From Alphaproteobacteria bacterium (lineage in GTDB: Bacteria; Pseudomonadota; Alphaproteobacteria; JANSWW01): a stretch of DNA of 64,000 bases. Below are positions 26,212 through 34,156 of the stretch, piece after piece; the first letter of the stretch is position 1; the number at the start of each line of letters is the position of its first letter. Below the pieces are notes generated by a model, which was given only the letters and a program-made list of their open reading frames with translations, ran no database searches and was not told the origin of the DNA. Made by a program: the position numbers and the translations under genes. The DNA lies in assembly GCA_024743275.1 (NCBI GenBank), contig JANSWW010000010.1, forward strand, positions 62,001-126,000, in the 5' to 3' direction.

Positions 26212-26676
26212 CTAGGCGTCGGAGTGGATGTCCCTATGAAATATGGTGAGATAGCCCCACAAACAACGGGCGTGTCCGGTCTGGAGTTGGCTATTCAGAA
26301 GAAAGGCGATGCTGACCGGGTCGTTTCTGCGGAACGCTCCATGCAGCGCCACCAGCCAGGACTCGTCGAAAGACAGCTCTTGCGCCCCAGACGGGTAGAA
26401 ACGGGGTGGCCTGGGCATGGCGAAGCGCATGAAATGGACCACCCATTCGACCATGGTTTCAGGGGCTGGGCGCGGTTCCATGTTATTGCGGATCAGGCTT
26501 GCTGTCCGCTCAAGGCTCTCGGGATCGACCCGCCGCTGGCCACGGGTGCGGACGGCCGCCTTCCGGCACAGGTCGAGGAACGCTAGACCGTCTGCCGTCA
26601 GCTCCGGAACCGCTGGTGACACGGCAGGCTGTGAAAGATCGGTAGGCCCCCAAGCGACGGGAACGGCGTGACTCAT
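26212..26676 (-). CDS. hypothetical protein upstream of dps
   Basis: A protein of 154 residues from ATG 26676 (167 from ATG 26715) that I do not recognise. It is soluble, with a helical middle (residues ~25-75) and an Arg-Pro-rich segment P-R-P-P-R-F-Y-P-S-G. It ends with a Phe/Leu/His-rich stretch. A longer frame starts at TTG 26742, but that TTG belongs to a TTGACA hexamer that looks like a -35 element, so I reject that start. Its position between an iron-box promoter and dps suggests a role in iron or oxidative stress; this is inference. Confidence 0.65.
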   Translation of the reverse strand: MSHAVPVAWGPTDLSQPAVSPAVPELTADGLAFLDLCRKAAVRTRGQRRVDPESLERTASLIRNNMEPRPAPETMVEWVVHFMRFAMPRPPRFYPSGAQELSFDESWLVALHGAFRRNDPVSIAFLLNSQLQTGHARCLWGYLTIFHRDIHSDA

Positions 26677-26748
26677 CTGTATATCCACAACACTGAAACT
26701 GGCTATCGACGGCATCCTCCGCAGAGAGATGGTTGCTGTCAACGAGTT

Positions 26749-26763
26749 TGCAAATCATTCGCA
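26749..26763 (-). promoter_or_regulatory. iron-box-like 7-1-7 dyad, minus-strand promoter
   Basis: TGCAAATCATTCGCA on the plus strand is the exact reverse complement of the 15-mer at 26929-26943. Six of seven arm positions pair. It sits 7-21 bases upstream of a TTGACA (26742-26737, minus) reading toward the unknown gene and dps. No convincing -10 is seen. Confidence 0.5.
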
Positions 26764-26879
26764 CTCGCGGCATGACGGAATGCCGCGCCTTGGCTCGACC
26801 GTCCCGGTCGCCCGAGTTCCGCTCCCCAGATATCGCTCCCAAAAACACCACTCCTGGCCAGCTTTCCTCTTTTTTTGCG

Positions 26880-26925
26880 AATGAGTTTCAAAATCATTGA
26901 CACTGGATATCGACCGAAATATGAA
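26880..26925 (+). promoter_or_regulatory. hemP promoter with iron-box dyad
   Basis: A 19-bp dyad, AATGAGTTTCAAAATCATT (26880-26898), paired at 8 of 9 positions, overlaps a TTGACA -35 (26897-26902). A 17-base spacer and TATGAA -10 (26920-26925) follow. This is the best sigma70-type promoter in the window, and the same dyad/-35 arrangement occurs upstream of tonB. Confidence 0.7.
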
Positions 26926-26928
26926 ATC

Positions 26929-26943
26929 TGCGAATGATTTGCA
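26929..26943 (+). promoter_or_regulatory. second iron-box-like dyad at the hemP start site
   Basis: TGCGAATGATTTGCA (7-1-7 symmetry, 6 of 7 arms) lies just after the -10, where transcription should begin. It is identical in sequence, but inverted, to the site at 26749. Two operators around one promoter suggest tight repression of the heme operon. Confidence 0.55.
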
Positions 26944-26994
26944 GTCGCGCCCTGGGGCGCTGGCTGTTCCGGGGCTTCCAAGGGACCAGGAGCG

Positions 26995-27174
26995 ATGTCC
27001 ACGGCAAAAGACGACAAGCCGAACAATGCCGACATCTCCGACAATCCGTCGGAGCCCCAGGTCATTCCGGTAAAGACTCTGCTCGGGCCGAGGGGCGAAG
27101 CGTTGCTCGATCACCAGGGCGAGATCTACCGGCTTCGAACAACCAGTCGGGGGCGGCTCATCCTGACCAAATAG
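26995..27174 (+). CDS. hemP: hemin uptake protein HemP
   Basis: A 59-residue protein. The C-terminal part, D-H-Q-G-E-I-Y-R-L-R-T-T-S-R-G-R-L-I-L-T followed by a final K, is the diagnostic HemP/HmuP ending. HemP proteins sit at the head of heme-uptake operons, and in some alpha- and betaproteobacteria act as activators of heme receptor expression. AGGAG precedes the ATG at very short spacing. It lies 70 bases downstream of the -10 described above and 136 bases before the receptor gene. Confidence 0.9.
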   Translation: MSTAKDDKPNNADISDNPSEPQVIPVKTLLGPRGEALLDHQGEIYRLRTTSRGRLILTK

Positions 27175-27310
27175 CCGCCAACCAGCCAAGCCAGCCACCA
27201 ATCGCGCCTCTTCCCATTCTCACTTCTCCCAAAGGCGGGAGGCGCTCAGGCAGCCAGCCAGGTTCTCACCATCGCCGCACTCCAGAATGGCGAACAAAGG
27301 ACCTCACAGC

Positions 27311-29473
27311 ATGCCAAAGCGTTTTTTCACCCGTCATCTTTCCCGCAACCGGACCCTGACCGCCCTCGCCCTGGTGCTTGCCACGGCCCCCTGGGCGCCC
27401 CAAGCCGCCGCCGACGAAGCGGAAAAGACTGCGCCGGGCCTCGTGGAGGGCGGGATCGCGACCGCGCCCCTGGAGGCGATCTCGGTCACCGCGACCCTCA
27501 ACCCGATCCGCGCCTTCGAGTATCCCGGCATGGTGAGCGTGATCGGCCGGGAGGAGATCACCCAGCGCCAGGCCTCCACCCCGGACGACATCCTGCAGTA
27601 CGTCCCCGGCGTCGAATTCACCGGCGGCCCCCGGCGGACCGGGGAGGTCCCGAGCATTCGCGGCTTCTCCGGCCCCGACGTGGTGGTGCTGTTCGACGGC
27701 GCCCGGCAGAATTTCGGATCGGCCCATGACGGCCGCTTCTTCATCGATCCGGGGCTGCTGCGCGAGGTCGAGGTCCTGCGCGGCCCCGCCTCCTCCCTCT
27801 ATGGCAGCGGCGGGACCGGCGGGGTCATCGCCTTCAGGACGGTGCGCGCAGAGGATCTGCTGGCGCCGGATGAAACCGTCGGCGTCGAAGTGGCGGCCGG
27901 CTATCAGACCGTCAACGACGAACCCGCCGGCACCCTCACCGCCTTCGGTCGGCCGAGCGACGGCATGGATCTGATCGCCAGCGTGACTCGGCGGACCTCG
28001 GGCGAGATCGAGCTGGGCGATGGCAACACGCTCGACAATGTCGACGACGACATCCTGTCCGCCTTCGCCAAGGCGACGGTCGAGTTGCGGGACTTCCACA
28101 GTCTGGAGCTTTCCTACATCCGCTTCGCCAATGACGCCCGGGAGCCGAACAACGGCCAGGACCCGGAGGGCGACAACATCGTCGACAAGGAAATCCGTTC
28201 GGATACCGGCCGGGTCCTCTACAGCTATGAGAATCCGGACGACGCCCTATTCGACACCGATCTGCTGGTCTATTTTTCCAAGCAGGAAGCCGACGAGCAA
28301 CGCCTCGACGACAACGGCACCGGCCCGGCCGGCGAGCTGCTGCGGCGGGATGTCGACACGGTTGGTCTAAGGCTCGACAACCGCTCCCGCTGGGACATCA
28401 GCGATAGCGTGTCCGCCGTCTTCACCTATGGCGGCGAGGCCTATCGGGACAAACAGGACGGCGGCGACTCGACCGGCGAACGGGACGGCGTGCCGGATGC
28501 CGAGAGCGATTTCCTGGCGGGATTCGCCCAGGCCGAGATCAACATCGCGGAGCCGTTCGGGGTTGTCCCCGGCGATCTGCTGCTGATCCCCGGTGTCCGG
28601 GTCGACAGCTTCACGACCGAAAGCGATCTCGCGACCAATGACATCGAGGAAACCCAGTTATCGCCCCGCTTCGGCGTCAGCTATCTGCCCAATGACTGGC
28701 TTTTGTTGTTCGCGAACTACGCCCAGGCGTTTCGGGCACCGACCTTCAACGAGACCTTCCTGACCGGGGTCCACTTCCAGATCCCGATCGGCCCCGGCAT
28801 CACCAATTTCTTCGTCCCGAACCCGGATCTGCGGCCCCAAACGACCGAGACCTACGAATTCGGCGCCGGCCTCAGCTTCAAGGACATCGTGGAGCCCGGC
28901 GACCGGCTCGAGGTCAAGGGCTCCTACTTCATCATCGAGGGTGAGGATTTCATCGACCTTCAGGTCGTCCAGCCGAGCCCCTTCGTCGACTGCAATCCAT
29001 TCATCCCCGGCAATTGCAACGGTACCAGCACCTCCACCAATGTGGCGGACGCCAGTCTGGACGGGGCCGAGATCGAGGCGTTCTACGACAATGCCCGCTT
29101 CCGCGTCGGGGTCGGCTTCTCGACCATCGACGGCGAGAACGAGGCGACCGGCGAGCCGCTCGGCGTGCTCACCCCGGACGAGGTCACCCTCTCCGCGGCG
29201 GTGAAGGTGCCGGAGGTCGACGTCGTCGCCGGGTGGCGTGCGCTGATCGCCAGCGAGTTCGACAACACGAACGATCCGGACGAGTTCCGCGACGCCTATG
29301 ACGTCCACAATTTCTACGTCACCTGGGCGCCGAGCCAGCCGGCCCTCAAGGGCCTCCGGATTGATCTCGGCATCGATAACGCCTTCGACGAGGCCTATTC
29401 CCGCGTCTTCACCGGCGCGACGGAAGCGGGCCGCAATTTCAAGGCCCAGGCCCGCTACACGCTGACTTGGTAA
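27311..29473 (+). CDS. hmuR: TonB-dependent heme receptor
   Basis: A 720-residue outer-membrane receptor. After a signal peptide (cleavage near A-A-A-D), a TonB box-like I-S-V-T-A-T is followed by the plug domain (about 50-165) with G-V-E-F-T-G-G-P and L-R-G-P-A-S-S-L-Y-G, then a 22-strand barrel ending in a terminal aromatic residue (Y-T-L-T-W). The F-R-A-P and N-P-D-L motifs of heme receptors are near residues 475 and 507, with a His (G-V-H-F) between them that may bind heme. The symbol follows the operon context (hemP, hmuTUV); hemR or shuA-type names would fit equally. ATG 27311 begins the signal peptide. Confidence 0.9.
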   Translation: MPKRFFTRHLSRNRTLTALALVLATAPWAPQAAADEAEKTAPGLVEGGIATAPLEAISVTATLNPIRAFEYPGMVSVIGREEITQRQASTPDDILQYVPGVEFTGGPRRTGEVPSIRGFSGPDVVVLFDGARQNFGSAHDGRFFIDPGLLREVEVLRGPASSLYGSGGTGGVIAFRTVRAEDLLAPDETVGVEVAAGYQTVNDEPAGTLTAFGRPSDGMDLIASVTRRTSGEIELGDGNTLDNVDDDILSAFAKATVELRDFHSLELSYIRFANDAREPNNGQDPEGDNIVDKEIRSDTGRVLYSYENPDDALFDTDLLVYFSKQEADEQRLDDNGTGPAGELLRRDVDTVGLRLDNRSRWDISDSVSAVFTYGGEAYRDKQDGGDSTGERDGVPDAESDFLAGFAQAEINIAEPFGVVPGDLLLIPGVRVDSFTTESDLATNDIEETQLSPRFGVSYLPNDWLLLFANYAQAFRAPTFNETFLTGVHFQIPIGPGITNFFVPNPDLRPQTTETYEFGAGLSFKDIVEPGDRLEVKGSYFIIEGEDFIDLQVVQPSPFVDCNPFIPGNCNGTSTSTNVADASLDGAEIEAFYDNARFRVGVGFSTIDGENEATGEPLGVLTPDEVTLSAAVKVPEVDVVAGWRALIASEFDNTNDPDEFRDAYDVHNFYVTWAPSQPALKGLRIDLGIDNAFDEAYSRVFTGATEAGRNFKAQARYTLTW

Positions 29474-29503
29474 CCGCGGGATAAGCGCAAGGAGAGCATC
29501 GCC

Positions 29504-30412
29504 ATGATCGGAGCAGCCGGACCATTCCTGAGCCGCAGGGCCGTCCATCGGGTCCTCGCCCTCGGCCTCGTCGCCGCCGTCACGACGGCCACCCCCCACC
29601 CGGTGCTGGCGGAGGAGACGCCGGAGCGGATCGTCTCGATCGGTGGATCCGTTACCGAGATCGTCCATGCCCTGGGGCTCGGCGACCGGATCATCGCGGC
29701 GGACACCACCTCGCTCTATCCGCCGGAGACCGAAGCGCTGCCCAAGGTCGGCTATATGCGGCAGCTCGCCGTCGAGCCGATCCTGGCGATGAATCCCGGG
29801 ATCATTATCCACGAGCCCGATGCCGGCCCGCCGGCGGTGCTGGAACAACTCGCCGCCACCGGGATCGAGCTCGTTTCGGTGCCCGACGACCCGTCCCCGG
29901 AAGGGGTGATCGCCAAGATCCAGGCGGTCGCCGACGCGCTGAAACTGTCCGATGACGGGGCGGCGCTGGCCAACCGCTTCATGGCCGATCTCTCGGCCGC
30001 CCGCGCGGCCGTTGGGACAGAAACGAAACCCCGGGTGCTGTTCCTGATCGGCATTCAGAACCGGCCCTTCGCGGCCGGGACGGACACCTCGGCCGCCTCA
30101 ATCATCGATCTGGCGGGCGGGGAGAACGCCGTCACAGGCTTCGACGGCTACAAGCCGCTATCGCCGGAGGCCGCCATCGCCGCCCGGCCGGATGCCATTC
30201 TGGTCACCGACCGGACCCTCGCCATGATGGGTGGCAAGGACGCCATTCTGGCCCGGCCGGAACTGGCCCCCACCCCGGCCGCGGCCGCCGGACGCCTCAT
30301 CTCGCTCGACGGATTGCTCTTGCTCGGGTTCGGCCCGCGGACCCCGGACGCGGTCAAGGCGCTGCGGCTCGCCCTGTCGGAGCCCAGCCTGGCGGAAAAG
30401 GCCGTCCGATGA
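29504..30412 (+). CDS. hmuT: periplasmic heme-binding protein HmuT
   Basis: A 302-residue substrate-binding protein of the BtuF/HmuT class. After a signal peptide (about 1-36) comes R-I-V-S-I-G-G-S-V-T-E-I and the HmuT-like S-L-Y-P-P-E-T and V-G-Y-M-R-Q-L. In characterised HmuT proteins residues in such loops bind heme. It delivers heme to the HmuUV importer. It lies 30 bases after the receptor, and its stop overlaps hmuU by 4 bases. Confidence 0.93.
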   Translation: MIGAAGPFLSRRAVHRVLALGLVAAVTTATPHPVLAEETPERIVSIGGSVTEIVHALGLGDRIIAADTTSLYPPETEALPKVGYMRQLAVEPILAMNPGIIIHEPDAGPPAVLEQLAATGIELVSVPDDPSPEGVIAKIQAVADALKLSDDGAALANRFMADLSAARAAVGTETKPRVLFLIGIQNRPFAAGTDTSAASIIDLAGGENAVTGFDGYKPLSPEAAIAARPDAILVTDRTLAMMGGKDAILARPELAPTPAAAAGRLISLDGLLLLGFGPRTPDAVKALRLALSEPSLAEKAVR

Positions 30413-31470
30413 CCGGCATCGCCCTGCGCCTGCGCCCGACCGCCGCCGGACCGGCGCGGCGCGACCGGACGCTCCTGATCGCGACGACCGGCTTTGCCGT
30501 CGCTTTCGCGGCCACCGTTCTGGCGGCCATCGCCATCGGCGCGGTGCCGATCACGCTGACCGGCCTGCTCGCCGGCGAAGCCAACATCGAACAGGCTGTG
30601 TTCTGGGACATCCGCCTTCCCCGGGTAATCATGGGAATTCTGGTCGGGGCGGCCTTGGCGGTGGCCGGAGCCTCGCTGCAGGGCCTGTTCCGCAATCCTC
30701 TCGCCGACCCCGGCCTGATCGGCGTGTCCAGCGGCGCGGCACTGTTCGCCGCCATCGCCATCGTGCTGGGGGCCGGCCCCCTGTTCGGGCTGTTCAGTCT
30801 GTTCGGCGCCTTCGCCATCGCCATGGCGGCGTTCACCGGCGGCCTGCTGGTCACCCTGTTGGTCTACGCCCTCGCGACGCGCAACGGCACGACCATGGTG
30901 AGCACCATGCTGCTGGCCGGCATCGCGGTGAACGCGGTGACCAATGCCGGGATCGGCTTGCTGATCTTCGTCGGCGACGATCAGCAATTGCGCGACCTCA
31001 ACTTCTGGCTTCTCGGCAGTCTCGGCGGCCTGACCTGGCAGGCGATGGCGCCGGTCGCCCCACTGATCCTGCTGTCCTCGGCGCTCCTTATCCTGTTCGC
31101 GCCGGCGCTCAACGCCCTGCTGCTGGGCGAGGCGGACGCCTATCATCTCGGCTTCCCGGTCCAGCGGGTGAAGCGCATGGTCGTCGTGCTAACTGCCCTG
31201 ACCGTCGGTGGCGGCGTCGCGCTGACCGGAATCATCGGCTTCGTCGGCCTGGTGGTTCCCCATCTCGTCCGCCTGATGGTCGGACCGGATCACCGCGCCC
31301 TGCTGCCGCTCTCCATGGTGTTGGGCGCTACCTTGCTGGTCGGAGCGGATCTCGTCTCGCGACTGATCGTCCTGCCGGCGGAAATGCCCATCGGCATCAT
31401 CACCAGCGCCATCGGAGCCCCCTTCTTCCTGTGGCTGCTCGCGACCCGGCACGGCAAGGGGGTGATGTGA
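30409..31470 (+). CDS. hmuU: heme ABC transporter permease HmuU
   Basis: A 353-residue FecCD/BtuC-family permease with about ten membrane helices. The stretches R-L-P-R-V-I-M-G-I-L-V-G-A-A-L, Q-G-L-F-R-N-P-L-A-D-P and G-L-V-V-P-H-L-V-R are the family hallmarks, the last being the coupling-helix region that contacts the ATPase. The start overlaps hmuT, and the stop overlaps the hmuV ATG by one base. Confidence 0.94.
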   Translation: MTGIALRLRPTAAGPARRDRTLLIATTGFAVAFAATVLAAIAIGAVPITLTGLLAGEANIEQAVFWDIRLPRVIMGILVGAALAVAGASLQGLFRNPLADPGLIGVSSGAALFAAIAIVLGAGPLFGLFSLFGAFAIAMAAFTGGLLVTLLVYALATRNGTTMVSTMLLAGIAVNAVTNAGIGLLIFVGDDQQLRDLNFWLLGSLGGLTWQAMAPVAPLILLSSALLILFAPALNALLLGEADAYHLGFPVQRVKRMVVVLTALTVGGGVALTGIIGFVGLVVPHLVRLMVGPDHRALLPLSMVLGATLLVGADLVSRLIVLPAEMPIGIITSAIGAPFFLWLLATRHGKGVM

Positions 31471-32276
31471 TGCTCGCCGCCCGGGATATCCATGTCGAAC
31501 GCGCGGGACGGCAGATCCTGCGGGCCGCTTCGCTCGCGATCGAGCCCGGCGCCATCACGGCGGTGCTCGGCCCCAATGGAGCAGGCAAGTCGACGCTTTT
31601 GTCCGTGCTCTCCGGCGCCATGCCGGCCGATAGCGGAAGGGTCGAGCTGGACGGCTTGCCGCTGCGGGACTGGCCCCGGCAGGCGCTCGCGACCCGGCGG
31701 GCGGTTCTGTCGCAAACCACCCAGTTGAACTTTCCCTTCACGGTCCGCCAGGTCGTCGCCCTCGGCCGGGCGCCCCATGCCGCCGAGGGCGACCCCGACC
31801 GCGACCGCCACGCCATCGACGCGGCCCTGGCGCAGACCGATATAACGGCGCTCGCCCAGCGGACCTATACGACGCTGTCCGGCGGCGAGCGTCAGCGGAC
31901 CCATCTTGCCCGGGTCATGGCGCAGATCTGGCGCGACGCCCCGACAGACGGAGCCGGGGCGGGGACACTTGAGGAACCGGCCTATCTGCTGCTCGACGAG
32001 CCCAGCAACAATCTCGACCTATTGCATCAGCATCAAATAATGAGCCATGCGCGCGACCTGGCGGACCGCCAGGTCGGCGTGCTCGCGATCCTCCACGATC
32101 CGGGCCTCGCGGCCGCCTATGCGGACCGTGTCGTCGTCCTGAAGGAAGGCCGGATCGTCGCCGACGGGGCGCCGGAAAGCGTCCTCACGCCGGCGCTGTT
32201 CCTGTCCGCCTTCGGCATGCCGGTCACGGTTGTGGGGCACCCCGAGACCGGCCGCCCCGTGATCCTGTCCCCGTGA
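31470..32276 (+). CDS. hmuV: heme ABC transporter ATPase HmuV
   Basis: A 268-residue ABC ATPase that powers HmuU. Walker A G-P-N-G-A-G-K-S-T near residue 36, signature L-S-G-G-E-R-Q-R near 138 and Walker B Y-L-L-L-D-E-P near 175 are complete. The frame is open far upstream, but that part lies within hmuU; ATG 31470 overlaps the hmuU stop. The 3' end carries a 14-base tandem duplication across the stop codon (32255-32282), so the last residues may be a recent extension. Confidence 0.94.
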   Translation: MLAARDIHVERAGRQILRAASLAIEPGAITAVLGPNGAGKSTLLSVLSGAMPADSGRVELDGLPLRDWPRQALATRRAVLSQTTQLNFPFTVRQVVALGRAPHAAEGDPDRDRHAIDAALAQTDITALAQRTYTTLSGGERQRTHLARVMAQIWRDAPTDGAGAGTLEEPAYLLLDEPSNNLDLLHQHQIMSHARDLADRQVGVLAILHDPGLAAAYADRVVVLKEGRIVADGAPESVLTPALFLSAFGMPVTVVGHPETGRPVILSP

Positions 32277-32282
32277 TCCTGT
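32255..32282. repeat. 14-bp tandem duplication across the hmuV stop
   Basis: Two exact copies of ccccgtgatcctgt and a partial third. The stop codon TGA (32274-32276) lies in the second copy. Confidence 0.7.
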
Positions 32283-32317
32283 TCCCGTGATCCCCCCTCA
32301 CCAGCCAAAGGAGAAGT

Positions 32318-32650
32318 ATGATGTTTATCGCCATGAACCGGTTCCAGGTGGTCCCCGGCCATGAAGAACAGTTCGAAGCCGTGTGGAAGAACCGCGACAG
32401 CCAGTTGAACTCCGTTCCCGGCTTCGTCGAATTCCATCTGCTCAAGGGTCCGTCCGAGGAGGATCACACCCTCTATTCCTCCCACACGCTGTGGGAAGAC
32501 CGGGCGGCCTTCGAGGCTTGGACCAAATCCCAGGCGTTCCGAGACGCCCATGCCAATGCCGGCGACAACCGGGTCATGTATCTCGGTCATCCGAAGTTCG
32601 AGGGCTTCGAGATCGTCCAGGAGATGAAGCGGCAAGCCGTCCCGGCCTGA
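32318..32650 (+). CDS. IsdG-like heme-degrading monooxygenase
   Basis: A 110-residue ABM-fold (antibiotic biosynthesis monooxygenase) protein. The N-terminal M-N-R-F-x-V-x-P-G-H-E-E-Q-F-E and the central P-G-F-V-E-F-H-L-L-K-G match the IsdG/HmoB/MhuD type of heme-degrading enzymes, which form dimers and open the heme ring to free iron. Adjacent ATG codons (32318 and 32321) follow AAAGGAGAAG. It lies 41 bases after hmuV, so is probably the last gene of the heme operon and the step after import. Family-level assignment is firm; activity on heme is inferred from context. Confidence 0.82.
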   Translation: MMFIAMNRFQVVPGHEEQFEAVWKNRDSQLNSVPGFVEFHLLKGPSEEDHTLYSSHTLWEDRAAFEAWTKSQAFRDAHANAGDNRVMYLGHPKFEGFEIVQEMKRQAVPA

Positions 32651-32723
32651 GTCTTCCCCAGCCACCCTTACCCGACACCCTCACCCGCCGGGGCGGCACA
32701 ACCGTCCCGGCGGCTTTACCCTG

Positions 32724-32987
32724 TCAACTCCCCGCGCCTTTTGCGGCGAGATAGGGGACGGCGTCGGACAGGGTCGCGATCCGGGGATAGTCAGGCTCCG
32801 GAATATCGACGCCCAACCGCTGATGCAGGGCGGTCACCAGATTGAGCACATCCATTGAATCGAGCCCCAGATCGTCCTGGATGTGGTCGGTCTCGCCGAT
32901 ATCCTCGGCGGCGATGTCGGGAGCGATCTTCGTCAATTCCTCGATGAAGGCGGTGCGGATATCGTCTTGGGTCATAGCAGGGCTCAT
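32724..32987 (-). CDS. acyl carrier protein
   Basis: An 87-residue acidic acyl carrier protein. The phosphopantetheine attachment site is Ser44 in D-D-L-G-L-D-S-M-D-V-L. It is not the housekeeping AcpP, to judge by its context: it is the last gene of an operon with an acyl-CoA synthetase and a 2-oxoacid dehydrogenase E1/E2, and starts inside the end of E2 (ATGA overlap). ATG 32975 is an alternative start. It may receive an acyl group made by this operon. Confidence 0.88.
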   Translation of the reverse strand: MSPAMTQDDIRTAFIEELTKIAPDIAAEDIGETDHIQDDLGLDSMDVLNLVTALHQRLGVDIPEPDYPRIATLSDAVPYLAAKGAGS

Positions 32988-34156
32988 ATGCTCTCGGGGT
33001 CCGTGATGGCGGCGGTGAATTCGGCGATGTACCGGGCGGCCTGACGGCCGTCGCTGACCCGGTGGTCGGCACACAAGGTCAGGGTCACGACCTGGCGGGG
33101 CACGATCCCGTCCCCGATCACCCAGGGCCGGACCTGCGGCGCCCCCAGACAGACGAGGGCCACCTGCGGGGGATAGATCACGCCGGTCATCGCCTCGGCC
33201 CCGGTCTCCCCCAGGCTGGAGATCGTGATCGTCCCCCGCGTCATCTCGGAATTGCTCAGGCGCCCGGCCCGCGCGCGGCTCACCAGATCGCGCATGCCGG
33301 CCATGGTCTCCCTCAGCCCGAGCCTTTCGGCGTCCATCAGGGCCGGCGCGACGAGCCCACCGCCGCGCAAGGCCACGGCGACGCCGGCGTTGACGCTCTT
33401 GGCGGGCTCAAATCCCTGGTCGCCATAATGACCGTTCATCACCTTGACCTTGGTGGCGGCCCGGACCGCGGCACGCACGAAAAGCGCGCCCAGCAGAATC
33501 CGGTCGGCGGGCGGGGTGCCGGCGTTGTGCGCGGTCAGCCAGTCCATCGCCGGCTGCACGTCGATCGACTGCGAGAGATAGAAATGCGGGATCGTCCGCT
33601 TCGACCGACTCATCGCCGAGCCAATGGCCTTCCGCATCTCCTCCATCGCGGACGGCGGTTTCGCGGGCACGGACGTCGGCGTTCGCGTCGCGACGGCCTC
33701 CACATCCGCGAGCACGATCCGGCCGCCGGGGAAGCTGCCGGTGAGTGCCGCGAGATCGACGCCGAGATCCAGCGCCCGGCGCCGCGCCGCCGGAGAGGCC
33801 TCGATCGCCGCCCCCCGCGAGACGGCCGCAGGCGCAGGCAGCGGTTCGGCGACAGGTACGGCGGGCGTCGGTTCCGGCACGGCCGATATGGGTTCGGGCT
33901 CCTCGTCGGCAGCCGATTCTCCAGGCGCCAGAATCATGGCCAACGGAGCGCCGACCGGGAGCTCCTTCCCGGTCTCGGCCAGCAGCGCCTGAACCGTGCC
34001 ATCCTCGAAACACTCGATCTCGATGGCGCCCTTCTGGGTCTCGATCACCGCCACGGCATCGCCCCGGTGGACCGTGTCCCCCGGCGAGACCAGCCATTCG
34101 ACCAGCGTCCCGGCGTCCATGTCCGAGCCGAGCGACGGCAAGGCGAAGACGCCCAT
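32984..34156 (-). CDS. 2-oxoacid dehydrogenase E2 (dihydrolipoamide acyltransferase)
   Basis: A 390-residue E2. Lipoyl domain at residues 1-78 with lipoyl-lysine Lys42 (E-T-Q-K-G-A), a Pro/Ala-rich linker, a peripheral subunit-binding domain (about 125-160, S-P-A-A-R-R-R-A-L-D) and a catalytic CoA-acyltransferase domain with A-D-H-R-V-S-D-G near the C-terminus. The catalytic His and Asp are present. The start overlaps the E1 stop and the stop overlaps the ACP start by 4 bases each. No E3 lies next to it, so it must share one. The acyl group is not identifiable from sequence. Confidence 0.9.
   Translation of the reverse strand: MGVFALPSLGSDMDAGTLVEWLVSPGDTVHRGDAVAVIETQKGAIEIECFEDGTVQALLAETGKELPVGAPLAMILAPGESAADEEPEPISAVPEPTPAVPVAEPLPAPAAVSRGAAIEASPAARRRALDLGVDLAALTGSFPGGRIVLADVEAVATRTPTSVPAKPPSAMEEMRKAIGSAMSRSKRTIPHFYLSQSIDVQPAMDWLTAHNAGTPPADRILLGALFVRAAVRAATKVKVMNGHYGDQGFEPAKSVNAGVAVALRGGGLVAPALMDAERLGLRETMAGMRDLVSRARAGRLSNSEMTRGTITISSLGETGAEAMTGVIYPPQVALVCLGAPQVRPWVIGDGIVPRQVVTLTLCADHRVSDGRQAARYIAEFTAAITDPESI

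Noticed and set aside
26755-27201. Minus-strand frame covering the hemP region
   Set aside because: The plus strand encodes a clear HemP and carries a good promoter here.
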